A program made the position numbers and the translations under genes. A stretch of 64,000 nucleotides of DNA from contig WJIV01000067.1 of assembly GCA_014730055.1 (NCBI GenBank), positions 8,513 through 72,512 of the forward strand, read 5' to 3'. Below, piece after piece: positions 52,247-61,032 of this stretch; position 1 is the stretch's first letter; every line of letters begins with the position of its first letter. The notes beneath the pieces were generated by a model that did no database searches, was not told the DNA's origin, and worked only from the letters and a program-made list of their open reading frames with translations. The stretch is from Candidatus Bathyarchaeota archaeon (lineage in GTDB: Archaea > Thermoproteota > Bathyarchaeia > TCS64).

Positions 52247-53473
52247 TTAAAGGCTGTTTAAAATCCAGTGGTAAGCTATCCCCGAGAGGTACAGTGCTAC
52301 GGCGCTGGGGGCAAGGTACCTTATCACCTTATTGAGGTCGGACCTGTAGTAACTATTGCTCAATACAAGGCAAAGGTGCAGAGGGGATGTGATGTATGTG
52401 CAGGTTATACCAACGAAGATAATACTGACAACATGAATGTTCGGGTCATTGAAAAGCGGTAGCAGCAATGGGAAGCTTATTCCTACACCCATAGCAGGGG
52501 ACCCAGATATAGCTCCTATGAGCAGCGGTATGAAAACAGCAATGGCGATGCGGGGAATCCCGGCACCGAGAATTGCATCGAAAAGGACATCAACGGAACC
52601 TGAGCTTATCACCATATCCCTCAGATATAGTGTCGCTAGCACTGCCATGGCGGTATTCCATTGTATCCCATTCCAGATCATCTTAAAGGCTCTCCGAGGA
52701 GCCACTCTCCCCAAAAGGAAAGCGATCAATATGCCAGCACCAAGACCTAAATACACCTCCAGGCCATAGAGGACCAGCCCCACTGTTATCATCAAGGGGA
52801 TGGCACCTAGAAAATCATCCAAGGTAAAGTTCCCACCGTCAGATTTCCTCTTCGGAGTGGATATGAAGTCTCTGCTGAAGAATAGCCCTATCCCTACCAT
52901 AGCGAAGAACAGGGGCCATTGAACTCGCAGCCAGTAGTTTATAGTAAATCCGGCCAGGGTGGTTGCCATTATTGTCGAGGACGTGACTGGGTTGACCCAG
53001 TAGAGGAGGTGCCTGAACCAGACATTGAAATAAGTCTTATATTCAGGCTCAAGTCCAAGTTTATTTGCCTCAGGTTCTATGAAAGGGGCGGACATTAGGG
53101 CCCCTCCAGGCATGCTGAGGAAACCGAATATCGCGGGTATCAGGGCGAGGAGTATGTTTCCTGGAAGAACGTTACTAAGGCCTTCGATGAAACGGATCAT
53201 GAGCCCTGTCTCCTTCAGGGCATATCCTAGGACAGTTATCATAACCACGGCCACCACCAAGACCCATGTTGACGGGGAGGAGACTGTCGTGTAGAGCACC
53301 GAGAATACTATGGATACCTGGTTTCCCGAGGTCAGGCCGATTATTATTGCCGCCACGGTGATGGCCACGGAGAAGTCAATCTTCTTTGCCCTGAGAACAA
53401 AAATGGTTATGAAGGCCACCAGCAACCCTAAGCTTTCCAACATTATAGCTACCGTCGATCCCTGAACGAACAC
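52247..53473 (-). CDS. DUF401 family membrane permease-like protein
   Basis: A 408-residue protein with about 10-12 membrane helices. SMPGGALMSAPFIEPEANKLGL and a later GAISGSPAMGVGISFPLLLPLF are conserved DUF401-type segments and resemble the fold of ion transporter superfamily permeases. GTG start at 53473, or an ATG 10 codons further on. Transported substrate unknown. Confidence 0.78.
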   Translation of the reverse strand: MFVQGSTVAIMLESLGLLVAFITIFVLRAKKIDFSVAITVAAIIIGLTSGNQVSIVFSVLYTTVSSPSTWVLVVAVVMITVLGYALKETGLMIRFIEGLSNVLPGNILLALIPAIFGFLSMPGGALMSAPFIEPEANKLGLEPEYKTYFNVWFRHLLYWVNPVTSSTIMATTLAGFTINYWLRVQWPLFFAMVGIGLFFSRDFISTPKRKSDGGNFTLDDFLGAIPLMITVGLVLYGLEVYLGLGAGILIAFLLGRVAPRRAFKMIWNGIQWNTAMAVLATLYLRDMVISSGSVDVLFDAILGAGIPRIAIAVFIPLLIGAISGSPAMGVGISFPLLLPLFNDPNIHVVSIIFVGITCTYITSPLHLCLVLSNSYYRSDLNKVIRYLAPSAVALYLSGIAYHWILNSL

Positions 53474-53510
53474 GGTATTAGTATATAAACCCTGACGAGT
53501 AGACCAAGGT

Positions 53511-53669
53511 CTAAAAGATTACTCTAAGTATAAACAGTAGGATCTTTACCGGGAGTAGCAGGATGAAGAGCGCTATCTTGACCGAAATGGCGACTCCCAT
53601 GAAGACAGACGCCATGATGAAAGTTAATCCTAGAAGAACCAGGACCGGGATGAGAAACAGCCACCACAT
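53511..53669 (-). CDS. Small two-helix membrane protein
   Basis: A 52-residue reading frame with ATG start and TAG stop. It starts MWWLFLIPVLVLLGLTFIM and continues with a second hydrophobic segment (residues 24-50, ISVKIALFILLLPVKILLFI). The frame ends 38 bases before the DUF401 start on the same strand, so the two could be co-transcribed. The even hydrophobicity over the full length argues for a real gene. No homologue is known to me. Confidence 0.5.
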   Translation of the reverse strand: MWWLFLIPVLVLLGLTFIMASVFMGVAISVKIALFILLLPVKILLFILRVIF

Positions 53670-53991
53670 TCTAATTAACTAACTGATTAGAGAAAATTAA
53701 ATTCATTTCGGTAAAAAGAAAAAACGCATATTCTTCATCATTTTTTCTCGCATCTATACCTCAATAATATGACCAAAATTGTTACTAGAAAAATACTATC
53801 AGATATTTATCATGGTGCAATATCTAGGGTAGTGAGGAATGGCTTACAGGATTCTGACACAAAACGAACTGTAAAAAGAGCCTGAAAAAGTTAATCATTT
53901 TCTAAGAAATCCTTTCATAGAGCAAAACTGAAACTTTTATAAAAATTTTTCAAAAAACTCACATAGCACATAATATATTAGATATCCGAAG
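53670..53991. other. AT-rich spacer between small membrane gene and MFS carrier
   Basis: About 320 bases of AT-rich sequence. A 38-codon ATG frame on the plus strand (53769-53885) has no ribosome binding site and was not called. I see no tRNA, repeat or convincing regulatory site. Confidence 0.4.
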
Positions 53992-55257
53992 TTATTCTCG
54001 TATCAGGGTCTCTGGAACCCAAATGTATAATATCGGGGTCCTCAGGAGCATATCTACTGCCAGTGGGATAGCGAAGATTAGCCAGGGCATGCTGCTATCA
54101 TAAAGTACTCCCCCGACTAAGGGTGCGCCTATTCTTACCATGGCAGTGAAGGTGTTGCTGAGACCCATCCATCTTCCTCTCTGCTCTGCAGGTACCAACT
54201 CCAGATAGAGTGTCTCGTATGCAGTAGTGCTGAGGGCTATCCCTCTGATGAACCAGGCAACCAAGAGCCACCTTGGGGACGGTGCTAGAATAGCGATTAT
54301 GAAGCTCAACCACAAACCGGGTCTTACGATTAGGAAGGCATACTTTCTCCCCCTGTTATCTGCCAGCCTGTTCATTGTGGTCGAGAATAGTAGGAAGGCT
54401 ATGGTCTCGCAGGTGGGCATGAGACCGAGGGTGTAGGCGTCCGCACCCTTCACCTCCTCAGCATACAGGAAGGCGAATCCCTCCAGGGTCGACCATACGA
54501 ATGCCCCAAGGGCTCCCACTACTATCATGGTCTTTAACTTTCTTCCTCCCTGGTCCAAGACCTCTTTGAAGTCTTGAAGGAATCCTATGCTGGCGTGCTC
54601 TCTTGGTGGTGGGGGGACATTTTCAACTCGTCTGTAGATGTAGGTGTATATTATTAGAAGGCCTGCGAACCTTATTATGTACAGGGGCCTTATCCCGGAG
54701 GTATTCAGACCTCCCATTAGGTTTACTATGGTGGCACCGATGACAGGGCTCACAAGTCCGAGGAGGTAGGCCATCTGTAGGCGGAGGCCCATGCCTGTTG
54801 AGCGGTCTCGGTTCTTCAGCTCGTTGGTGACGATGACCTGTTGACTCCTGAACATTAAAGCCATTGACAGGGGGTTTATCGCCATGGCCAGGAATATCCA
54901 CCTCCAGTCCTTAGCAGCGGCGTATAACCCGATCATGATAATGTTGAGGAGCATCCCCGCGCCGAGGACCTTCCTGAGGTTATATTTGTCGGTAATATAC
55001 CCTACTGGCATACTGACCAGCATACTTATGAAGGCGCTGAAGCTGCTAATGAGCCCGATTAGGAAGTTGTCCGCTCCAAGGGCCTTGGTGTAGATGCTAG
55101 TGTACTGACCCGTAAGGTTAAATAGAAAGTGGGCGCCAGCCGTCCTTGCTACCATCATACGGTAATTGTTACTCTGCCTTCCTAGGAAATCCCTGATATT
55201 CTTGTATAGGTTAACGAGCGCCGTAATACCACCAGCGATATTCCCCTCAAGTCTCAC
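53992..55257 (-). CDS. Major facilitator superfamily transporter
   Basis: A 421-residue carrier with about 12 membrane helices. The loop between helices 2 and 3 reads MPVGYITDKYNLRKVLGAG, the MFS signature (GxxxDrxgrr type), repeated in helix 8-9 as TMNRLADNRGRKYAF. An early cytoplasmic stretch of 40 residues precedes helix 1 (KNIRDFLGRQSNNYR). It is a secondary transporter driven by an ion gradient; the substrate, possibly a drug or metabolite, is not readable. GTG start. Confidence 0.85.
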   Translation of the reverse strand: MRLEGNIAGGITALVNLYKNIRDFLGRQSNNYRMMVARTAGAHFLFNLTGQYTSIYTKALGADNFLIGLISSFSAFISMLVSMPVGYITDKYNLRKVLGAGMLLNIIMIGLYAAAKDWRWIFLAMAINPLSMALMFRSQQVIVTNELKNRDRSTGMGLRLQMAYLLGLVSPVIGATIVNLMGGLNTSGIRPLYIIRFAGLLIIYTYIYRRVENVPPPPREHASIGFLQDFKEVLDQGGRKLKTMIVVGALGAFVWSTLEGFAFLYAEEVKGADAYTLGLMPTCETIAFLLFSTTMNRLADNRGRKYAFLIVRPGLWLSFIIAILAPSPRWLLVAWFIRGIALSTTAYETLYLELVPAEQRGRWMGLSNTFTAMVRIGAPLVGGVLYDSSMPWLIFAIPLAVDMLLRTPILYIWVPETLIRE

Positions 55258-55382
55258 AATAATCTATATAGATTTACCTATTTGCAGGGATAAGGTGTTA
55301 GAGAAATCTAATAGTATAATAATATCCGTTCGCTTCCGTAGCCGCTAAATAGCAAGCCATCATAATAATAGGATGAGTAAAA

Positions 55383-56126
55383 ATGAGACCTGTGATCAAT
55401 GATGCATTTAATGTGGAATCAGAGATCCTGGATGAGACCAGGGAGATATTTGTTTACCTGCCACCCAACCATCAGGAATCCAGTTTGACTTACCCCGTGA
55501 TCTACCTTCTCGATGGGCATAACCTCCATAATGTCTGCGCCAGCTTCGTTCAGCATTACTCGGATAGGGACCGCATGCCCCATGCAATTGTAGTGGGAAT
55601 AGCCAGCACAGATAGGCTCAGGGACTTTACACCCACGGAGAGGGAAGCATACAATGGAGAATACGGTGGAGGTGGGGCCGAAAACTTCCTCAAGTTCATG
55701 TCAGACGAGTTGTTCCCGATAGTAGAGGAAAAGTACCCAACCGGGGACTATAGAGTGTTAATAGGTCACTCTTACGGGGGACTACTCGTATCACACGCCC
55801 TTGCGTCTAGGCAAAGATTATTCAGAGCTTATCTGGCCTGTAGCCCTTGGTTCTCTGAAGCAGATAACAGATTGATACAGAATATAGAGAGGCAACTGCA
55901 GGCAGAATATGAGAAGACCAAGCACTTCTATCTAGCACACGAGCCCATCAGCAGCCCAGGAATCGAGGACCGTATAGTAAGGATGAAAGAGGTCTTTGAG
56001 GAATACTCTGACGCTGATTTCGTATGGGAGTACAAGAGATACGAAGATGCGGATCACTCAAATCTGCCACTGAAGGCCATCCCAGACGCCCTGGATTTCT
56101 TCTTCCCAGGATTTATCCAAGACTAA
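55383..56126 (+). CDS. Alpha/beta hydrolase, esterase D/enterochelin esterase type
   Basis: A 247-residue predicted esterase. YPVIYLLDGHNLH forms the oxyanion region, the nucleophile elbow is VLIGHSYGGLLVSHAL (Ser in GHSYGG, near residue 125), and the C-terminal DADHSNLPL carries the catalytic His. It has no signal peptide. The ATG at 55383 follows AT-rich sequence; the gene is single. Substrate class (acyl ester, siderophore ester) is open. Confidence 0.84.
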   Translation: MRPVINDAFNVESEILDETREIFVYLPPNHQESSLTYPVIYLLDGHNLHNVCASFVQHYSDRDRMPHAIVVGIASTDRLRDFTPTEREAYNGEYGGGGAENFLKFMSDELFPIVEEKYPTGDYRVLIGHSYGGLLVSHALASRQRLFRAYLACSPWFSEADNRLIQNIERQLQAEYEKTKHFYLAHEPISSPGIEDRIVRMKEVFEEYSDADFVWEYKRYEDADHSNLPLKAIPDALDFFFPGFIQD

Positions 56127-56362
56127 TATCTTATTTCTTCTTTAACTATAGATGGAAATCAAGTTGTTAATCTAATCTTAATAACAATTTTCGGTGAAAA
56201 ATCCAGTTATCTAGGATCACTTTTAGCTGGTATATCTCGAGATATTCGGATTGATAATATTGAGTTTTATACTGAAAGGTGGTCAACAACATAAGATTTT
56301 GAGAACATATTAATTATCCAAGGATACATACGTTTATTCATAATATAATAACGGGTTAAATT

Positions 56363-56902
56363 GTGAAACACTTTTATTTTCTTACAGGAAGACCCGGGAT
56401 TGGAAAGACTTCCATTATCCTTGAGGTTATAAGAATTTTACAGGAAGCGGGATACCAGGTTGGGGGTATGATCAGCAATGAGCAACGGGAGAATAGATCA
56501 AGAGTAGGCTTCGTGGTCCGGGATATAGCTACTGGGGAAACAGGTCTGTTAGCCCATGTGGATCAACCTGAAGGCCCTAAAGTTGGTAAATACAAGGTCG
56601 ACTTGAAGGGTCTTAATTCGGTGGGCGTAAAGTCACTGGTGGATGCTATCAATATATCCGATGTCATAGTAGTCGATGAGATCGGACCCATGGAACTTTA
56701 TTCGGAGTCCTTCAAGGAGGCGGTTCTCGAATCGATGCAATGTGGCAAGCCGGTTTTAGGTACGATTCATTACAGGTCCAAGAGTCCATTTATCCTAGAT
56801 ATTCGAGGTCGTGAAGACGTAGAGATAATTGAGGTCACAATGGAGAACAGAGAACATATCGCTGAAGAACTCTCTAAGAGTATATTAGGAATTCTTATTT
56901 GA
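56363..56902 (+). CDS. THEP1-type nucleoside-triphosphatase
   Basis: A 179-residue P-loop NTPase. Walker A is LTGRPGIGKTSIILEV at the N-terminus, Walker B is VIVVDEIGPMELYS near residue 105, and GTIHYRSKSP is a sensor strand. These match the thermostable NTPase THEP1/NTPCR family, which hydrolyse NTPs of several bases. Start GTG at 56363. Cellular role unknown. Confidence 0.9.
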   Translation: MKHFYFLTGRPGIGKTSIILEVIRILQEAGYQVGGMISNEQRENRSRVGFVVRDIATGETGLLAHVDQPEGPKVGKYKVDLKGLNSVGVKSLVDAINISDVIVVDEIGPMELYSESFKEAVLESMQCGKPVLGTIHYRSKSPFILDIRGREDVEIIEVTMENREHIAEELSKSILGILI

Positions 56903-57371
56903 ATGAAGATCAGAGGTAGAAGACTAGGATCTTCAAGAGAGGTAGTATCTTACGAGCCACACTATGCTTGAGCAAGAATCGGAGGCTTAGCGGGAACTAT
57001 TCAATGTTTTCAATAATGGAATTTTTTGGTTATTTACCGTAAAGATCTAATTTGAATATCATAAATGCATTCAAAGGGTACTTTAAGTTTGATTAAGAGA
57101 ACGATGACAATATAATAATGCGGTTGTATGCTCCCAAGATATTGCAGGAAAACTTGAAATCGTTCTGAGAAAATATTTTTGCATTCTAGTTTTTCTCTAT
57201 TTTTAAGTTCTAAGTATACTTTTACCAATCTCACCCGTCTAAAATTTTCGGAAATATCTTTAAAAGGAGTAATTATTGGCTGTTAAGCGGTGACTCTCTT
57301 TATATTCGATGCAGATAAGAGGGAGGGCATAACTACAGGCAAGAATACAGTTTGAAAAGCGGGGTATTATT
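56903..57371. other. AT-rich spacer with possible promoter for the exonuclease-like gene
   Basis: About 470 bases. A TATA-like CTCTTTATATTC (57295-57306) lies about 70 bases before the next gene. A minus-strand frame of 66 codons starting with GTG (57034-57234) has no recognisable content and was not called. No tRNA or repeats seen. Confidence 0.35.
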
Positions 57372-57896
57372 ATGGTTATATTTAGGAAAGAAATAGCAGA
57401 GACGAGTTTTACTGGTACTATAATTGATTTAGAGTCAGTAGGGGGTTTCGATGACTCCTATTTTTCAAGTGATCCCCGGCGTTACGCGTTAAACAGAGCT
57501 ACTATCTTCGGTTACTTATCCGGTCATGGATTAGTACAGTACTGTGCCGAGGGTAAGAATGAACTACCTGTTCTAGTTGACATCATTAATGATGTAACCC
57601 CCTCCCTGGATCCTCCCTTTTACGCATTGAACTGTCATTTCGAGAGAGGAGTGTTCATAAATACCTGCTCAATTGTTCCCGAGCCTTTGATTGATGTTAG
57701 AGGGCGGAATCTAAGAGGGAGTAAGTGGAGTATAAGAGGACAGCTTGGGATACCAAAGTATGATGACCCCTTTGACGGAAGCGGTTATAAGTGCAAGGAA
57801 GAGTGGAAAAAAGGTAATTACCCCGACTGTCTAAAACACAACCGTGCATGCTTACTAATCGAAAGAGACATTTTAATGCTTAGTGGAAACTTTTAA
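57372..57896 (+). CDS. YprB-like RNase H-fold (DEDD) exonuclease with altered motifs
   Basis: A 174-residue protein that aligns by pattern with ribonuclease-H-like YprB domains. Motif I is IDLESVGGF (DxE). The motif II region reads ALNCHFERGVF, where active enzymes have N-x-x-F-D. LRGSKWSIRGQLGI is the conserved loop before motif III, which reads CLKHNRACLL where the family has Y/H-N-x-A-D. So the second and fourth acidic positions are Glu and Cys. It may be inactive or use another metal arrangement; the family call itself is an inference. A TATA-like box lies about 70 bases upstream. Confidence 0.55.
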   Translation: MVIFRKEIAETSFTGTIIDLESVGGFDDSYFSSDPRRYALNRATIFGYLSGHGLVQYCAEGKNELPVLVDIINDVTPSLDPPFYALNCHFERGVFINTCSIVPEPLIDVRGRNLRGSKWSIRGQLGIPKYDDPFDGSGYKCKEEWKKGNYPDCLKHNRACLLIERDILMLSGNF

Positions 57897-58317
57897 TATA
57901 ATCATTGATGGTTTGGAGACAACGCTAATCATTAGTTATAGATAAGCTAAAAACCTTACAAAACGGGGTTACAAACTCGTTATAACTTTTAAAAACTTTA
58001 ACTAATTTCTTAGGAAAATTGAATTTCATGGGATTAATTTTCTTGAGGTTAAAGCCTGTCTCTCCTGATCAAATAGAGATATAATAGCACATATCTTCAG
58101 TTGAGATGTTCCATTCTATGGTAACATAGTTGGGGTTGATGGAAAAAATTAAGTCACACCATTTTGTTAGCATAGTAAATAGAACACTTTGCTTTTAGCA
58201 GAAATTGTAAAAGGTTGTATTTTTCAAAAGTAAATTACTTTGAAAGAATTATAGTGTGTTACTTGCATAGATGAAGGTACGGTTCACAGGACCAATGCTC
58301 TCAATAAGAATTTATTT
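57897..58317. other. AT-rich spacer after the exonuclease-like gene
   Basis: About 420 bases of AT-rich sequence without a reading frame over 30 codons that I would trust, and without tRNA-like or repeat structure. Direct promoters for the flanking genes were not obvious. Confidence 0.35.
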
Positions 58318-58452
58318 CTAGTGTTCTTCTTCCTCATCGAGGAATAATAGCACCTCTTCGAGGAACACGTCCTCTTCCTCAACTTTTTTCTCCATATCCC
58401 ACGGTATCAACAAAAATAAGATAAACATGAACACGAAGACTAGCAGCAACAT
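58318..58452 (-). CDS. Small single-pass membrane protein with acidic tail
   Basis: A 44-residue frame: MLLLVFVFMFILFLLIPWDM is one membrane helix and the tail EKKVEEEDVFLEEVLLFLDE ends in EEEEH. The design, a hydrophobic anchor with an acidic helix, resembles the protein at 39354-39554. It lies on the strand of nhaA, downstream of it by 109 bases. The stop is TAG. Function unknown; possibly a membrane partner. Confidence 0.45.
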   Translation of the reverse strand: MLLLVFVFMFILFLLIPWDMEKKVEEEDVFLEEVLLFLDEEEEH

Positions 58453-58561
58453 ACTACATATTGATCATTATTAAAAGACATAAGTTATAGTATGTCATTT
58501 TGAGTACCCATAACTCGTCTAAACTTTTAAGAGGTTAATTTCTCATCCCTGATTTCGTGCA

Positions 58562-59926
58562 CTAGCATGTCTCCTTAATCTGAACAAGATTAGCCTGATT
58601 CTGTTTAACCTCCGCGGTTCTCAAGATACTTATCCCGGCTATCCCTGAGATTATGGAGCCAATGATGATACCTACTTTCGAGTAGGTAATATAATTAGGG
58701 TCAACAAATGCGAGACCTGAAACAAATATCGACATTGTAAAGCCGATACCGGCGAGACATCCCGCACCTAGTAGATGCCTGAAAGTCATGTTCGCCGGAA
58801 GTCTAGCGATTTTTAGTTTAACAGCAAGCCATGAGAAAAGGAAGATGCCAACCGGCTTGCCCAGAGCTAAGCCCAGTATTATTCCCAGACTAACCCTGCT
58901 GGTTAATGCTTGGATCCCTGCGTCACCTATATGCACCCCAGCGTTGACCAGAGCAAATACAGGCACAATCGCGTAAGCCACAACCTCATGTAACTCCCTT
59001 TCCCATCGCTGGATCAAAGGCTCAACTCTTGCACAGTTTTCCTCAAGATTGGATATGGCGTTTAAGCACACTTTATTAAGGAATTTACTGTCATCCGGTG
59101 GTGCGGATTGCTGAAACGATTCCAATATGGTCAATGACTCTGTGATGAAAACCTGGGGATCAAGCCTAGTTCTAGCTGGAACAGTGGCGGCCAGAAGGAC
59201 ACCCGCAATAGTAGCATGAAGACCTGATTTTAACACAGCGAGCCACAGCGCAACACCCAGAACCATGTATACCGAGGGTCTGGATAAGCCTCTCCTGTTT
59301 GACAGTATCAACGCTAAAACTATCAGGCCCGCAACCAGGAGGGGTACAAGTTTAAGCTGATCAGTATAAAAGATGGCAATTATCAGTATAGCACCCAAGT
59401 CATCAACGATGGCAGTAGCAGTTAAGAAGACTTTAAGGCAAAGAGGAATCTTAGCCCCCAACAATGATAGAATACCCAGTGAGAAGGCGATATCCGTGGC
59501 CATGGGCACACCCCAACCTTTGGCAGCAATGGTTCCTTGGTTGAGAATAAGGTAAAACACAGCAGGGACTAACATGCCACCTATGGCCGCGGAGAAGGGT
59601 AAGACTGCCTCGTTTCTTTTACTGAGCTCCCCGACCATAAACTCCCTCTTAATCTCGAGGCCGATTACTAAGAAGAAAAAGGCCATTAAGCCATCATTGA
59701 CCCAGTGGGTAAGGGGCTTAGATAGACCGAATTTGCCTACGCTAATATTAATTATAGTGTTCCATATGCCGAAGTAGCTCTGAGTATAGGTATTTGCCCA
59801 AATTAATGCTGTTATCGTCGTTATTAGAAGGATTATGCTACTAGAGGCTTCTGCCTTGAAGAATCTGTTAAACCTGTTTCTTGTTTGATTCAGTACCTCG
59901 CTGGGTATTTTTTTCCGGGTTGTCAT
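58562..59926 (-). CDS. nhaA: Na+/H+ antiporter NhaA
   Basis: A 454-residue secondary antiporter exchanging internal Na+ for external H+. The 12-helix pattern is present, with GLEIKREFMVGELS, DIAFSLGILSLLG and TAIVDDLGAILIIAIFY holding the paired aspartates (DD) of the ion site, and LGAGCLAGIGFTMSIFVSGLAF in the C-terminal half. Length is longer than E. coli NhaA because of a central loop with an EESLTILE-like segment (near residues 260-310). With the proton pyrophosphatase it should govern ion balance. A TATA-like box is about 20-30 bases upstream. Confidence 0.95.
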   Translation of the reverse strand: MTTRKKIPSEVLNQTRNRFNRFFKAEASSSIILLITTITALIWANTYTQSYFGIWNTIINISVGKFGLSKPLTHWVNDGLMAFFFLVIGLEIKREFMVGELSKRNEAVLPFSAAIGGMLVPAVFYLILNQGTIAAKGWGVPMATDIAFSLGILSLLGAKIPLCLKVFLTATAIVDDLGAILIIAIFYTDQLKLVPLLVAGLIVLALILSNRRGLSRPSVYMVLGVALWLAVLKSGLHATIAGVLLAATVPARTRLDPQVFITESLTILESFQQSAPPDDSKFLNKVCLNAISNLEENCARVEPLIQRWERELHEVVAYAIVPVFALVNAGVHIGDAGIQALTSRVSLGIILGLALGKPVGIFLFSWLAVKLKIARLPANMTFRHLLGAGCLAGIGFTMSIFVSGLAFVDPNYITYSKVGIIIGSIISGIAGISILRTAEVKQNQANLVQIKETC

Positions 59927-59942
59927 CCATCACTCACTGAAC

Positions 59943-59955
59943 TCCTTATATATTC
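59943..59955 (-). promoter_or_regulatory. TATA-like promoter of nhaA
   Basis: The minus strand reads AGAATATATAAGG about 20-30 bases before the ATG at 59926, so the message would be nearly leaderless. Confidence 0.4.
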
Positions 59956-60160
59956 TATGAATTGAAGGCCAGTATGTAAATATTTGTTTTTATCCTTAAA
60001 GTAAGTAATTATCTTCCGAGCAAATAACTACTAATAACTGGCTTTATTAAATCAGTAAAATGAATTGCGGTCTCTGAACAATTAAGCTTGATAAATCTAT
60101 GACAAGAAACCTGATATTAGATATAATAGAGCAATAGCAAACAAAAATAAAAAATAGGTA

Positions 60161-60322
60161 TTACTTTAGTTTCATTGGTTGACTGCAACAGATAAAAGTA
60201 CAGTCAGAGCATACACCTGTATCCTCGTTGCTGCACGTGCATTCGGTCATAACTTGTAATTCAAGTCCACATACCTCACAGTACAGAGTTTGTCCAGATT
60301 TCAGGTCACAACATTCGGTCAA
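60161..60322 (-). CDS. Desulforedoxin-like zinc/iron ribbon protein
   Basis: A 53-residue frame missed by length cut-offs. It starts with TTG at 60322 and reads LTECCDLKSGQTLYCEVCGL near the start, then LQVMTECTC, CSDC and ICCSQPMKLK at the end. The pattern G-Q-T-x-Y-C-x-x-C-G and C-C-x-Q-P-M-x-L-K matches the desulforedoxin domain of desulfoferrodoxins, with four Cys to hold one metal, plus extra cysteines in an insert (TECTCSNEDTGVCSDC). It stands alone and may handle redox or metal. Ribosome binding is weak. Confidence 0.6.
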   Translation of the reverse strand: MTECCDLKSGQTLYCEVCGLELQVMTECTCSNEDTGVCSDCTFICCSQPMKLK

Positions 60323-60772
60323 TTTTTACCAAGATTTTCCACGAGACGGCGCCTTAAATAGGTTTACTCCCAACAAGTTGATGAACTCAGTATAAGTGCA
60401 ACGTTTTAAACAGCTTCAGTGTGGGGAGTCTTAACAGCTAATTATGCAATTACAAGCTCAAAGCTATCTAGGTTAATAGTCCCAATAGGTGTCTTCCTTG
60501 AGTACTCGATATTTTCAGATTCTCATAATCGCATAAATTCATATACTGAACAATACTCGGAGCTGAAGATCACTTAGCCTGGTATCCTAGCCTCTCGACT
60601 TGTTTAGAATCATTATCTTTTTTAGATCAAAATAGGTTATCTTATCTCTTTCCTCAAGTCTTTGTTTATCTATAAAGTCAGGTATTCTCGTCTGATCCCG
60701 TCTTTAAATGTGAGATAAATGAGGCGTTCAACATTGAAATCGTTTATAAACTTTTGATAAGGGTTACAGTAC
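60323..60772. other. Spacer with promoter region for the small secreted protein
   Basis: About 450 bases. A TATA-like TCGTTTATAAACTT (60736-60749) lies about 25-35 bases before the ATG at 60773. No reading frame, tRNA or repeat that I can support is found in the remainder. Confidence 0.35.
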
Positions 60773-60961
60773 ATGAATAAGAAAGCAGTAGTTTTTGTTA
60801 TACTGATCATGCTCGGCGTCAGTATGATAAACGGAGTTGTAGACGTCTCAGCAGATGAGAACTATAATGATCACAGCAAAGAGCAGAGTGAAGGACCTGG
60901 GTCTCCCCCCGAGAAGGGTCAAGAACGCGAAGAACCTAGAACTCGCTTTAAGGACTCGTGA
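60773..60961 (+). CDS. Small secreted or membrane-anchored hydrophilic protein
   Basis: A 62-residue protein. The N-terminus MNKKAVVFVILIMLGVSMINGVV is a signal-peptide-like or anchor helix, with possible cleavage after VSA. The rest (DENYNDHSKEQSEGPGSPP...) is charged and Pro/Glu-rich and looks disordered. A clear TATA-like box is about 25-35 bases upstream. Function unknown. Confidence 0.55.
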   Translation: MNKKAVVFVILIMLGVSMINGVVDVSADENYNDHSKEQSEGPGSPPEKGQEREEPRTRFKDS

Positions 60962-61032
60962 ATCTTTTTTACATATTTAACCTATTTTCAATTATGTCCC
61001 GAAATAATGGAATAAGATAAGAAATCCGCCTT

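Noticed and set aside
53769..53885. Plus-strand frame of 38 codons, basic
   Set aside because: No ribosome binding site or promoter at a sensible distance; probably chance.
56905..56970. Tiny frame directly after the THEP1 gene (about 22 codons)
   Set aside because: Too short, with no family resemblance and no regulatory signal of its own.
57034..57234. Minus-strand frame of 66 codons starting with GTG in a spacer
   Set aside because: It has a TATA-like TTTTAAA upstream, but no recognisable domain, and the spacer is AT-rich. Evidence was too weak to call a gene.
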